A stretch of DNA of 58,919 nucleotides from an uncultured Deferribacteres bacterium (GTDB lineage Bacteria; Zhuqueibacterota; JdFR-76; DREG01). The notes below the pieces were generated by a model that saw nothing but the letters and a program-made list of their open reading frames with translations, was not told the DNA's origin and did no database searches. The translations under genes and the position numbers were made by a program. The DNA is taken from positions 1 through 58,919 of the forward strand of contig CAJVYQ010000031.1 of NCBI GenBank assembly GCA_913009825.1. The letters are read 5' to 3'. Positions within the stretch are counted from its first letter, which is position 1. Every line of letters begins with the position of its first letter. Shown piece after piece: positions 35,481 to 43,864 of the stretch.

Positions 35481-36401
35481 ATGACACAACCTATTATTGA
35501 AATGAAGGACATTGTCAAGTTTTACGGCGAGGTAAAGGCTGTGGATCACCTGTCATTGAATATTTTTCATAAAGAGGTGTTCGGTTTGCTGGGCCCTAAT
35601 GGCGCCGGGAAGACCACTGTCGTAGAAATACTGGAAGGCCTGCGCAAGGCAGATGCGGGCGAGATTTCTGTTTTAGATCAGCCCGTACCGGAAAAATTAG
35701 ACCGGATCAAACAGAAATTAGGCGTGCAATTGCAAATTACCGATCTGCCCGAATTGATCCGGGTGAAAGAGCTGTTAGTTCTGTTCGCCGGTTATTACAA
35801 TCACTCTCTCCCCGTGGCTCAGGTCCTGGAAATGGCCGGCTTAACTGAAAAAAAACAGGTGTACACAAAACATCTGTCCGGTGGGCAAAAACAACGTCTG
35901 GCACTGGCGCTGGCGCTAATCAACGATCCGGAGATTTTGATTTTAGATGAACCGACAACCGGGCTGGACCCGCAGGCGAGGAGAAATATCTGGGAAATCA
36001 TTAAAAACTGGCAGAAAGCGGGCAAGACGATTTTATTGACGACCCACTACATGGAAGAAGCGGAGCAGATCTGTGACCGGGTGGGAATCATCGATCGGGG
36101 TAAAATCATTGCATTGGGCACTCCGGAAGAATTGATCCGGAAACAAAATTTAGCCACCGCCATTGAATTTGAACTGTCGGAAAATGCAGAAAATTTTGAC
36201 GAAAAACTGTTTCCGGAGATTGAGGAATTCTACCGGCAAGGTCAGAATATTACTGCTTTTTCACGGGAACCGCAAAAAATTTTAGTTGAACTTGTCCGCG
36301 CCCTGGATAACGGCAGTCTGCCTATTAAACAGATCTCCCTGCGCAAAACAAGTCTGGAGGATGTATTCCTTGAATTAACCGGGAGAAAAATAAGAGATTA
36401 G
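35481..36401 (+). CDS. ABC transporter ATP-binding protein
   Basis: 306-residue nucleotide-binding subunit of an ABC-2 type exporter of the DrrA/NatA kind. Walker A GPNGAGKTT, Q-loop region VQLQITDLPE, signature LSGGQKQRLALALAL, Walker B ILILDEPTTGLD, switch His in LLTTHYMEEAE. The C-terminal ~80 residues after ALGTPEELI are the usual accessory domain. The permease begins two bases after its stop. Substrate could be a drug, lipid or polysaccharide; not predictable. Confidence 0.93.
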   Translation: MTQPIIEMKDIVKFYGEVKAVDHLSLNIFHKEVFGLLGPNGAGKTTVVEILEGLRKADAGEISVLDQPVPEKLDRIKQKLGVQLQITDLPELIRVKELLVLFAGYYNHSLPVAQVLEMAGLTEKKQVYTKHLSGGQKQRLALALALINDPEILILDEPTTGLDPQARRNIWEIIKNWQKAGKTILLTTHYMEEAEQICDRVGIIDRGKIIALGTPEELIRKQNLATAIEFELSENAENFDEKLFPEIEEFYRQGQNITAFSREPQKILVELVRALDNGSLPIKQISLRKTSLEDVFLELTGRKIRD

Positions 36402-36403
36402 TT

Positions 36404-37123
36404 ATGCACACTTTGGTTCAACAATATCTTTTTGAAAACCGATTGTTCTTCCGCAATAAAATGAATGTGTTTTGGAACTACATTTTCCCGCTGTTTTTTC
36501 TGCTGCTTTTCGGCAGCCTTAATTTTGGCGGTTCCATCGACTATGTACTGCCCGGCATCATCATCATGGCCATCGCATCTTCCTGCCTGATTTCCACCGG
36601 TATCTCTTTTGTTTTGATGCGGGAAAAGGGATATTACCGCCGAATGAGTATAGTTCCTGTGAGTCGCTTTTTTCTGTTGGGAACGCAAATTTTGCAGCGC
36701 TATGTAGTTGTTTTAACCCAAATTGTTTTTCTTAACTTAGTGGCGCTGATCGTATTTTCTGCTTCTCCCGCCTATTTCGGTTTAGATGTCTGGCTTCTGG
36801 TTAGTTTCGGCATATTCACTTTTTTAGCGCTGGGATTTTTGGCGGCAAACATTTCTCCCAATGTCGAAGCCGCCGAAGCATTCACCATGCTGCCCTTTTT
36901 TACCCTGCTGTTTTTAGGCGGCGCTTTCTGGCCGTTGTCGATCATGCCGGAATTTCTGCAAAAATTCGCTGTTTTTTTGCCTACTCCCTATTTGATCGGT
37001 GGAATTCAATCTATCGTAATGATCGATGCTTCTATTTTTGATCTGGGGAAAAATATCCTGGTGCTCATTGCCTGGGGTGCTGTCAGTTTGATCATGGCCG
37101 TAAAATTTTTTAGATGGGAGTAA
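36404..37123 (+). CDS. ABC-2 type permease
   Basis: 239-residue integral membrane subunit with about six hydrophobic segments (IFPLFFLLLFGSL, VLPGIIIMAIASSCLI, VVVLTQIVFLNLVALIVF, LLVSFGIFTFLALGFLAA, LPFFTLLFLGGAFWPLSIMP, ILVLIAWGAVSLIMAV). The segment NVEAAEAFTMLPFFTLLFLG followed by FWPLSIMPEFLQ is typical of ABC-2 exporters. Starts two bases after the ATPase stop, so the pair is translationally coupled. Confidence 0.9.
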   Translation: MHTLVQQYLFENRLFFRNKMNVFWNYIFPLFFLLLFGSLNFGGSIDYVLPGIIIMAIASSCLISTGISFVLMREKGYYRRMSIVPVSRFFLLGTQILQRYVVVLTQIVFLNLVALIVFSASPAYFGLDVWLLVSFGIFTFLALGFLAANISPNVEAAEAFTMLPFFTLLFLGGAFWPLSIMPEFLQKFAVFLPTPYLIGGIQSIVMIDASIFDLGKNILVLIAWGAVSLIMAVKFFRWE

Positions 37124-37174
37124 ATTCGGTTACAATATAAAAAAGATTAATTTTTTAGGTATGTTGCAATAATA

Positions 37175-37231
37175 ACGCATCGACTCCACTCGGCATGGCT
37201 ATTTAAACCATGCTGAGTGGAGTCGATGCGT
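37175..37231. repeat. near-perfect 24-bp-arm hairpin
   Basis: ACGCATCGACTCCACTCGGC... (37175-37198) pairs with 37208-37231 over 24 bp with one G-U-type mismatch and a 9-base loop CTATTTAAA. It lies between the ABC permease and the next gene. No T-run follows directly. It ends next to ACCTGAATAGCTA, a relic of the GTAACTATTCAGG element ends, so it is probably the interior of such an element. Confidence 0.75.
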
Positions 37232-37272
37232 GATACCTGAATAGCTATGTATTATTTAAATTGGAGGTCGAG

Positions 37273-38271
37273 ATGAAAAAATTAATCACCCTGTCATTGG
37301 TTTTAATTTTGGGGGCGTCTTTCTGTTTTGCCGATGTCACCGTAAAGGAAAAATCAAAAGTGAAAATGCACGGCACGGTTGGCGTTTTAATCAATGCGTT
37401 CACTTCTGCCGGCAATGAGATCAAAACGAAAACAATAGTTAAAGGGAATTACCTGCGTTCTGAGCGGAAGAATGAGATCACCATTACGGATTTGGAAAAT
37501 GAACGGATCATCAACATTTATCCGAAACGAAAAGAGTACTCTGTGGTCACTTTTGCCGAAATGAAACAGCAGATGGAGGCCGTGGGGGAGCAAGTTAAAT
37601 CTTCCGGTGAAGAACAGCCGGAAACGGTGGCGCCCGAAAAGCCGCAAAAAGAATTGGAAGTGCTGTTCGATGTGAACCCAACCGGGAGATCCAAAAAATT
37701 TCACGGGATTCAAGCAAAACAATTAATCATGACCGTCACTATCAAACAGAAAGGATACGCTCTGGAAGATTCCGGCGGTATGGTGATCACCGCAGATCAA
37801 TGGATGGCTTCCAATGTGGACGGTTACGATGAATACCGTCAATTCCAGGAAAAGATGATGCAAAAAATGGATCTTCCCCTATCCATGAAGAATATGGCAA
37901 CGGGTATCATGTCCATCATCGATCAATATCCGCAAGTAAAGGAAGGGATGGACAAACTCAGAGAAGAAACGGATCAGGCAAAAGAAGTTGCAGTTAAATC
38001 TACCACTACCATCGAAATTGTGAAGAGTAAAAAACAGATGACCACCGACAAAGGAAATGAATCCGGCACAACGGATATTACCAATGTCAGCAAAATGCTG
38101 GGCGGTTTTGCCAAAAAACTGGCAAAGAAGAAAAAGGCTGCCGGGAATCGCAGCAAACTGATGGATATTTTCACGGAAATCGAAAATGTCTCCACTAAAC
38201 CGGTCGATACTTCCCTTTTTGAGATTCCCAAGGGGTTCAAAAAGATAGATAATTTTAACCCGAATAATTAG
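37273..38271 (+). CDS. exported protein of unknown function
   Basis: 332 residues from ATG 37273, which is preceded by TTGGAGG. Signal peptide MKKLITLSLVLILGASFCFA. The mature protein is mixed: a beta-rich first half (VTVKEKSKVKMHG, LRSERKNEITITDLENERIINIYPKRKEYSVVTFAEMKQQM) and a charged, lysine-rich second half ending FEIPKGFKKIDNF. The pattern, in which a track of ion-like values is followed by a final FEIPKGF, resembles DUF4412-type periplasmic proteins; that is a guess. It is followed closely by an asparaginase-family gene with an almost identical ribosome binding site region. Confidence 0.75.
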   Translation: MKKLITLSLVLILGASFCFADVTVKEKSKVKMHGTVGVLINAFTSAGNEIKTKTIVKGNYLRSERKNEITITDLENERIINIYPKRKEYSVVTFAEMKQQMEAVGEQVKSSGEEQPETVAPEKPQKELEVLFDVNPTGRSKKFHGIQAKQLIMTVTIKQKGYALEDSGGMVITADQWMASNVDGYDEYRQFQEKMMQKMDLPLSMKNMATGIMSIIDQYPQVKEGMDKLREETDQAKEVAVKSTTTIEIVKSKKQMTTDKGNESGTTDITNVSKMLGGFAKKLAKKKKAAGNRSKLMDIFTEIENVSTKPVDTSLFEIPKGFKKIDNFNPNN

Positions 38272-38294
38272 TAATTTATTAGTTGGAGGTGACT

Positions 38295-39344
38295 ATGCAA
38301 AACGACAGTGGAAGAAGAAAGTTTTTGAAAAGTTTTTTAAGTGTGGGAGCGGCCATTCCATTTCTATCCTCCCCACCACCTTATATGGCAAAGAATCCAA
38401 TACGAAAAAAAGGCAAACAATCCCTCATCCTGACCAGCCGGGGAAAGGGAGGGAACTGGGGAGAAAAGGTTTTGACGAACGGTTGGCAGGCTTATGAAAA
38501 AACCGGCGATATGATGGACGGCGTCATCGGCGGCGCCAATGTGGTTGAATTGGATCCTACAGATATGAGCGTTGGCTATGGCGGCCTGCCCAATGAGGAC
38601 GGCGTGGTGCAATTGGATTCTTCTGTGATGCACGGGCCAACTTATAACGCCGGCGCTGTGGGTGCGCTCGAGCACATTAAAACAGCAAGTAAAATAGCTC
38701 GATTGGTGATGGAAAGAAGCGACCATGTTATGCTGGTCGGGGAAGGCGCGCTGGATTTTGCCCTGGCGCACGGGTTTAAAAAGGAGAACCTATTGACGGA
38801 AGAAGCCCGCGTTCGCTGGCTGCAATGGAAAGAAAATTTAAGCGACAGCGATGACTGGTTCCCCCGCAAAGATGGTGATTATAAAAGGGAAATCCGGCAA
38901 ACGGGTACTATCAATGTGTTGGGCATCGATGAAAACGGCGACATTTTCGGCGTAACCACTACCTCCGGTTTATCCTACAAAATTCCCGGCCGGGTTGGCG
39001 ACTCACCCATCATCGGCGCCGGGTTGTATGTGGATAACGATGTGGGCGCCTGCGGTGCAACGGGACGCGGTGAAGCAGTGATGAAAATATGCGGCAGTTT
39101 TTTGGTGGTGGAAAATATGCGCCGCGGCATGTCGCCCAAAGAAGCCATTGAAAATGCGTGCAAGCGCATTGTGGATCACAATCATGGCAAAGTGAACTTC
39201 AATGATCAATTCACCGCTCTGAATAAAGACGGCGAATGCTATCGCGGACAGATTCGCGGCTACGGAAAAGGCGCCGGGCCGGAATATTCCATCGCTACAA
39301 AGGACGGTGTGGAAACTTTGCGCGGCGGATCTTTTCTGAAATAA
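38295..39344 (+). CDS. asparaginase-family Ntn hydrolase (glycosylasparaginase type)
   Basis: Autoprocessing N-terminal-nucleophile hydrolase, 349 residues, like N4-(beta-N-acetylglucosaminyl)-L-asparaginase, which cleaves the GlcNAc-Asn link. From ATG 38295 (GGAGG upstream) the N-terminus GRRKFLKSFLSVGAAIPF is a twin-arginine-like export signal. DGVIGGANVVELDPTDMSVGYGG, the probable nucleophile Thr205 in TGTINVLGID (the family usually has a D-T or G-T cleavage), FGVTTTSG and GAGLYVDNDVGACGATGRGE are all family-like. Its location outside the cytoplasm suggests glycoprotein or peptide scavenging. Confidence 0.88.
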   Translation: MQNDSGRRKFLKSFLSVGAAIPFLSSPPPYMAKNPIRKKGKQSLILTSRGKGGNWGEKVLTNGWQAYEKTGDMMDGVIGGANVVELDPTDMSVGYGGLPNEDGVVQLDSSVMHGPTYNAGAVGALEHIKTASKIARLVMERSDHVMLVGEGALDFALAHGFKKENLLTEEARVRWLQWKENLSDSDDWFPRKDGDYKREIRQTGTINVLGIDENGDIFGVTTTSGLSYKIPGRVGDSPIIGAGLYVDNDVGACGATGRGEAVMKICGSFLVVENMRRGMSPKEAIENACKRIVDHNHGKVNFNDQFTALNKDGECYRGQIRGYGKGAGPEYSIATKDGVETLRGGSFLK

Positions 39345-39428
39345 CGTTTTCCTGCTACAACACAAAGACTAAATCATGCGGTGTCTGCTAAGAGTTCACC
39401 GCATGATTTTTTTTACGGAGATGATTGC

Positions 39429-39767
39429 ATGGAATTGCTGAAAAAGTATCTTGATCTGAAAATAAATATCTCATTTATCGGTAATTCCGGCGAGATGAAA
39501 TCATTGGGCATCTCTCCCCGTTATATCCCGGAATCATTTGAATATCTGGACGAAATGGAGTTTTTGCTTGATTACAAACCGGAAATGAAAATTGTCTTCG
39601 CCGTGGCTGTTGAGGATGAAGTAATCAAGCGAATGATGTTCGGTTGGGCAGGCCCGGATGATGACGAAGAAGCATTCCATCCGTTGCAAGAAAAAGAATT
39701 GCAAAATTTTTTCACGAAAGAAGAAAAAACCTTGCTTACCTTCTTTGATCGACTGACGAAGGCTTAG
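39429..39767 (+). CDS. small hypothetical protein
   Basis: 112 residues, start ATG 39429 behind ACGGAG. Acidic, with MELLKKYLDLKINISFIGNSG and a closing FFTKEEKTLLTFFDRLTKA. No domain recognised and no signal peptide. Its TAG stop overlaps the 9-bp target duplication of the next element, which sits immediately downstream. A longer in-frame start at 39381 lacks a ribosome binding site. Confidence 0.65.
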   Translation: MELLKKYLDLKINISFIGNSGEMKSLGISPRYIPESFEYLDEMEFLLDYKPEMKIVFAVAVEDEVIKRMMFGWAGPDDDEEAFHPLQEKELQNFFTKEEKTLLTFFDRLTKA

Positions 39768-39774
39768 TTTATAT

Positions 39775-40004
39775 CAGTAATTTCCGGTTAGGTTTTTGCA
39801 ATTGGCAACATAGTCAAAAAAGAGAACAAACAAAAACGGTGTTTGCTATTCCGCCCCGTGGTGAACCACGAGACTAAGAATAGAAAGGATCCGCCTGAGG
39901 CAGACCCTGCGTTGTAAGCGCTATTTATGGCGCTTCCTATTTTTAGTCCCGTAGGACGAGCTTTGTAAATTACAGGGCTGCAAAAACCTAACCGGAAATC
40001 ACTG
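39775..40004. mobile_element. 230-bp MITE with 26-bp terminal repeats and 9-bp duplication
   Basis: Ends CAGTAATTTCCGGTTAGG... (39775-39800) and its complement (39979-40004), 26 bp with one mismatch. A perfect 9-bp direct repeat AGTTTATAT flanks it (39766-39774, 40005-40013). Nine-base duplications are made by several DDE transposase families. The interior has no coding capacity and includes a GAGACTAAGAATAG / CTATTTTTAGTC inverted pair. Confidence 0.9.
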
Positions 40005-40033
40005 AGTTTATATGGCAAAAAAAATAGTATGAT

Positions 40034-40097
40034 TTGACAATTTTAAAAACAATTTTTATACTACCAGGGTATTTTTAAAATTTATTTACAAAATACC
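40034..40097 (+). promoter_or_regulatory. promoter plus operator-like inverted repeat, unit 1
   Basis: TTGACA (40034-40039), 17-base spacer, TATACT (40057-40062): a near-consensus housekeeping promoter. Just downstream lies an inverted repeat GGTATTTT (40068-40075) / AAAATACC (40090-40097), overlapping the expected start site. The unit is repeated at 40206-40269. Confidence 0.65.
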
Positions 40098-40107
40098 TGC
40101 CTTCTTG

Positions 40108-40143
40108 AAACCTTCCAGGTTTTGAAAACCTTGAAGGTTTTTT
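40108..40143. repeat. AACCTTCCAGG palindrome, copy 2
   Basis: Palindrome AAACCTTCCAGGTTTT / AAAACCTTGAAGGTTT, one mismatch, followed by TTTTC. Related to 3342-3378. Preceded by ACCTGCCTTCTT, which also precedes the third copy downstream of the ATPase gene. Confidence 0.7.
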
Positions 40144-40205
40144 CAATGTCCCGTTTGTAAAACAGGATTAAATTTACCTTAACGTGTGGGGATAGATAAT
40201 ATTAT

Positions 40206-40269
40206 TTGACTATTTGCAAAATTATTTTTATATTACCATGGTAATTTTAAAATATATTTCAAAATTACC
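40206..40269 (+). promoter_or_regulatory. promoter plus operator-like inverted repeat, unit 2
   Basis: TTGACT (40206-40211), 17-base spacer, TATATT (40229-40234). An inverted repeat GGTAATTTT (40240-40248) / AAAATTACC (40261-40269) follows, and a 14-bp perfect palindrome ATTACCATGGTAAT spans 40232-40245. The ATPase ATG is only 12 bases downstream, so a protein bound here would block expression. Confidence 0.7.
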
Positions 40270-40280
40270 AGGTTAATAGC

Positions 40281-41618
40281 ATGCTTTCTACATTCAAACT
40301 TCAAAATCCCTGGCGACAATCCAATTATAAATTTGCAACTGAGCCCTATATTCACAGAAAAATTATTTCCGATCTGGTCGTACATCTTGACAAAAAAGAA
40401 ATCACTGTTATCGTCGGTTCCCGGCAGGTAGGCAAAACATTTGCCATAGAAAGATTAATTGAATATCTGATTACAGAAAAAACCATTGATCCCCGGCAAA
40501 TTTTCTATTTTAATTTTGATGCCTTTGATCTCATCGAATTTATCCAAAAGCAAACATCTTTTCTGGATTTCCTGCATACATACGGCAAACCAAACAGTAA
40601 ATTTTACGTATTTTTTGATGAGGCTCAAAGAATCCCCGATTGCGGTTTACTGTTAAAACAATATTACGACCTGGACCTACCAATAAAGATCATTGTCTCC
40701 GGCTCTTCCTCACTTGAAATCAAAGGACAGGTTAAAGAAACTCTTACCGGAAGAAAACGCTTGTTTGAAATGCTTCCGGTTTCATTTACGGAGTTTCTGG
40801 AATACAGAGGAGTAAATACGGGAATTACGCTTCTCAAAAAAGTAGAATTTGAAATGGAGATTTACCACCAAATGCTGGAAGAGTTTATTCTTTTTGGCGG
40901 ATATCCGGGCGTTGTTATATTAAAAGCCAAAGAGGAAAAAATTGCCGCTTTGGATGAAATTTACCGGTCGTACATTCAAAAAGATATCAGCGATTTTCTG
41001 AAGGTTCAGGATGTTTTGGGTTTTAACCGACTGGTACAATTTGTTGCAGCGCAGAATGCCGGATTATTTAACTTAAACGAAATATCAAAATCCATTTCTC
41101 TGTCGAGATATCAATTAAATCAATATGTTAAATTTTTAGAGGAAACCTATATTCTGAAATTGCTCAAACCTTTTTACATAAATTTGGGCAAAACAATAAT
41201 AAAAATGCCCAAGGTTTATTTTATAGATACCGGAATCAGGAATGTAGTGGTCAAACAGTTTAGCAGCTTAAAAACACGAGCCGATTTAGGACAGATTGTT
41301 GAAAATTTTGTTTTTTCTGAGCTCATCAAATTTTTAGACATGGACAGATTGTGGTTTTACCGCACAACCACAGGTGCTGAAGTTGATTTTTGTTTTGGCT
41401 TTGTGGAGGCATTAAATTTTATCGAAGTGAAATATTCCGCCGGGAAACAAAGGTTGATACCAAAAGTTTTTAAATCTCTCATCGAAAAACTTAATGTAAA
41501 TAAATGTTTTGTTTTGACTAAATCCTATATTGATAAAAAATCCACGGCCAATGTCCCTGTATATTTCAGCCCGGTTTGGGGTTTGCCGGATTTAATCAGG
41601 AATTATTTTGGAGAATAA
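40281..41618 (+). CDS. AAA ATPase with C-terminal DUF4143 nuclease-like domain
   Basis: 445-residue protein of the widespread AAA_14/DUF4143 family. Walker A GSRQVGKT at 46-53, Walker B-like FYVFFDEAQRIPD near 112, a sensor-like IVSGSSSLEIKGQ, a winged-helix-like region about 240-290 (RLVQFVAAQNAG, SLSRYQLNQYV) and a C-terminal PD-(D/E)xK-like core GAEVDF...FIEVKYS. The cellular role of the family is unclear; defence or DNA transactions are often suggested. It stands alone, A+T rich, between two copies of a palindrome and behind two promoter/operator units, so tight self-regulation is likely. Confidence 0.85.
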   Translation: MLSTFKLQNPWRQSNYKFATEPYIHRKIISDLVVHLDKKEITVIVGSRQVGKTFAIERLIEYLITEKTIDPRQIFYFNFDAFDLIEFIQKQTSFLDFLHTYGKPNSKFYVFFDEAQRIPDCGLLLKQYYDLDLPIKIIVSGSSSLEIKGQVKETLTGRKRLFEMLPVSFTEFLEYRGVNTGITLLKKVEFEMEIYHQMLEEFILFGGYPGVVILKAKEEKIAALDEIYRSYIQKDISDFLKVQDVLGFNRLVQFVAAQNAGLFNLNEISKSISLSRYQLNQYVKFLEETYILKLLKPFYINLGKTIIKMPKVYFIDTGIRNVVVKQFSSLKTRADLGQIVENFVFSELIKFLDMDRLWFYRTTTGAEVDFCFGFVEALNFIEVKYSAGKQRLIPKVFKSLIEKLNVNKCFVLTKSYIDKKSTANVPVYFSPVWGLPDLIRNYFGE

Positions 41619-41639
41619 AATAATACCTTTTTAAAACCT

Positions 41640-41690
41640 TCCTGCCTTCTTTTAAACCTGCCAGGTTTTGAAAACCCGGAAGGTTTTTGA
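41640..41690. repeat. AACCTTCCAGG palindrome, copy 3
   Basis: Palindrome AAACCTGCCAGGTTTT / AAAACCCGGAAGGTTT with two mismatches, then TTTTT. It can act as a terminator for the ATPase gene. Preceded by CCTGCCTTCTT as in copy 2, giving imperfect direct repeats on both sides of that gene. Confidence 0.7.
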
Positions 41691-41718
41691 TGACCGGAAG
41701 GTTTAAGACTGTCAGATT

Positions 41719-43518
41719 TCACAAACTCAATAATACCGCAAATTGCCAGTATTTTAAATCCAGCCATTCTGTACCCATAGCTACCTCAAAACGCACCAGA
41801 TTTGTGGGTTGAAAACTCAAACCAAGACTGAAATCGGTAGACGATTGACTTTTCCGGGTCGGCGAAGCCCGGTATCTATCAATCCGTTGCGGCTTATTTT
41901 CACTGGATGTTCCTGAAGAATTTATAGTGATCGTTGAATCGGTGCGATACCAGATATCAACAATTTCGTCGGTTTTAAATTTGTAAAATTGCTTCACAGC
42001 GCCAAGATGAGCCGTGAAACCTTTGCCGAGGTAAAAATCCATCGCCACAGGCAAAGCAACTCTTAACATGCTGTTCTCTTTGGTAAAGCGCAGCGTTTTA
42101 TCTTCAAATTCAGTCGTCATTTCCGGTGTTTGATAGGGTGTTTCCGTCTCCCGGTTTCTGAAGCGGGTTAGTTTGGTGTCTTCGTAAATTTTGGTTTGGC
42201 TCGTCGTTTTTTCTGTGAATAGACCCAGTATCAACCGACTGTTTTTATAAAGAGGAATAACCAAACCAACGGCGCCTTCTTTCTTCTCGCGATTTTCTCC
42301 GCCATCGCCGGTTCGTTCATCCGAGAATTTTGAACTGTAAATATAATTATAAATTTGATTATCCAGATAATACCGATAGCGGTAGTGATGGTGACTGGTG
42401 TCGATCATGGTATCACCGTTTGCCAGATCCAAATCCGATTTTAAATATTCAAAGCGGAATTTAAAAGAAATTCCCTGCTTCATCGGCAGGTTTCCGTGAA
42501 TGCCGCCGAACCGGGTTTTTCCCTGATGCAGCCAATTGCTTTGATTACGGTGGTTGCTTGTCGACCGGGAAAACTGATCCTGTGAAGCGGGATCTCCCCA
42601 GGCATAAAAGCTGCTGTCCGTTTCGGAAGCCTTCTGAGAATGGTTCCCCTCGATATAACCCGTCCAGAAACCAATTTCCCGGTTTTGTGTGGGTTTTATG
42701 ATGAATCCGGCGCTGTATTCATTTTGGCTTAAAGTGGCCTCATTTCCTTTCCGGTTCAGGTAGCGGGAGGAATAGTGAGACCGGCTGCCTGTATCATCAT
42801 AATTATTCAGACGCAAATAATCACCGGAAATTGCTGTTTGCGTGCGGCTAACCTTTGCCCCCAGGGAGAGAAACTTACCTACGGAAAAAGACAAGTAGGC
42901 GTCCATAAAATGAGCGGTTTCGGATTTTTCATCCAATCCGTCCCGTTTAAGGTTGACCGGTAATTCCGGAAAATCTTTATTCGCCTCTGCCCGCATGCCA
43001 AAGGCATCGTAAGCGCCGTAATACCAGATCGGGACAGGTTCATAATAGGGACCCTGATGATGAATTAACTCATAAGAAAATCCGTATTTGAAGCCGGGCA
43101 GCCATTTTTCTGCAATGTCGCCTACAAAAATTACAGACAGCATAGGTTGCAGTTTTCGTTCGGCAAATCTGGCCATATAGGGAGGGTAAAAATAAGCGTT
43201 ATCGTACGCGTACCTGGGATAGATATAATTGGGCAGGATTGTAAATTTGTCTTCACTGCCTTTCATATCCAGATAAAGTTTGGTCCCCCGGATAAATGAC
43301 AACCGCGCCGGCTGGTACGAAATTTCGCTCAGAGAATCCGGGCGAATTCCCAACAAGCCCATATCAACATTTTTAGTTTGCAGCGTAACAATCCGGTGGG
43401 GTTGTAAAAAATAATCCCGCGCATTGAACCCTTTTTCCAAAACATAATCGCTCCAATATTGGGCCTGAACGGAGCTGACGCTCATGCTGACTAGTAGTAA
43501 AAACAACAATCTTTTCAT
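41719..43518 (-). CDS. probable outer-membrane beta-barrel protein
   Basis: 599 residues from the ATG at 43516-43518 (GGAGAA six bases upstream on its strand), with signal peptide MKRLLFLLLVSMSVSSVQAQ. The remainder is rich in Tyr, Ser and Thr with many alternating beta strands of barrel character (SAGFIIKPTQNREIGFWTGYIEG, AVGLVIPLYKNSRLILGLF, VRFEVAMGTEW). Likely an outer-membrane barrel; family not recognised. A longer in-frame start at 43614 places the signal peptide internally and is rejected. It converges with the ATPase gene. Confidence 0.72.
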   Translation of the reverse strand: MKRLLFLLLVSMSVSSVQAQYWSDYVLEKGFNARDYFLQPHRIVTLQTKNVDMGLLGIRPDSLSEISYQPARLSFIRGTKLYLDMKGSEDKFTILPNYIYPRYAYDNAYFYPPYMARFAERKLQPMLSVIFVGDIAEKWLPGFKYGFSYELIHHQGPYYEPVPIWYYGAYDAFGMRAEANKDFPELPVNLKRDGLDEKSETAHFMDAYLSFSVGKFLSLGAKVSRTQTAISGDYLRLNNYDDTGSRSHYSSRYLNRKGNEATLSQNEYSAGFIIKPTQNREIGFWTGYIEGNHSQKASETDSSFYAWGDPASQDQFSRSTSNHRNQSNWLHQGKTRFGGIHGNLPMKQGISFKFRFEYLKSDLDLANGDTMIDTSHHHYRYRYYLDNQIYNYIYSSKFSDERTGDGGENREKKEGAVGLVIPLYKNSRLILGLFTEKTTSQTKIYEDTKLTRFRNRETETPYQTPEMTTEFEDKTLRFTKENSMLRVALPVAMDFYLGKGFTAHLGAVKQFYKFKTDEIVDIWYRTDSTITINSSGTSSENKPQRIDRYRASPTRKSQSSTDFSLGLSFQPTNLVRFEVAMGTEWLDLKYWQFAVLLSL

Positions 43519-43864
43519 GGGATATTCTCCTTCTATTTTTCCCGTGTACTTCCGGGACAGATGAAAGGCAATCCACATGCCAGAAAAAAGGATGGGAATC
43601 AGTTTGTTTTTCAAAGCGAAATGAACTGGATCGGTTGCGAGAATTCCGGGATGAAAATCAATTTTTCGGAAAACGGTTCAAAATTTTGAACATTTAGGGA
43701 AATTAGAGAGGTCATAATCAGATTCAGGCTAACCCGGCAAATAGGCCAAAAAATTAGTGCAGCTTGTTGGAAAACATTTGCAAATAGCAATAATAAATGT
43801 TATATATTGTATAATGTTGTAGAAGGTTATAGAATCTTTTTAAACAAAATTTCGCAGGTGAAAG
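43519..43864. other. A+T-rich divergent spacer
   Basis: About 350 bases between the divergent barrel and methyltransferase genes. Strongly A+T rich, especially 43780-43850. It should contain both promoters; I cannot assign a clear -35/-10 pair or operator. No gene or repeat found. Confidence 0.4.
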
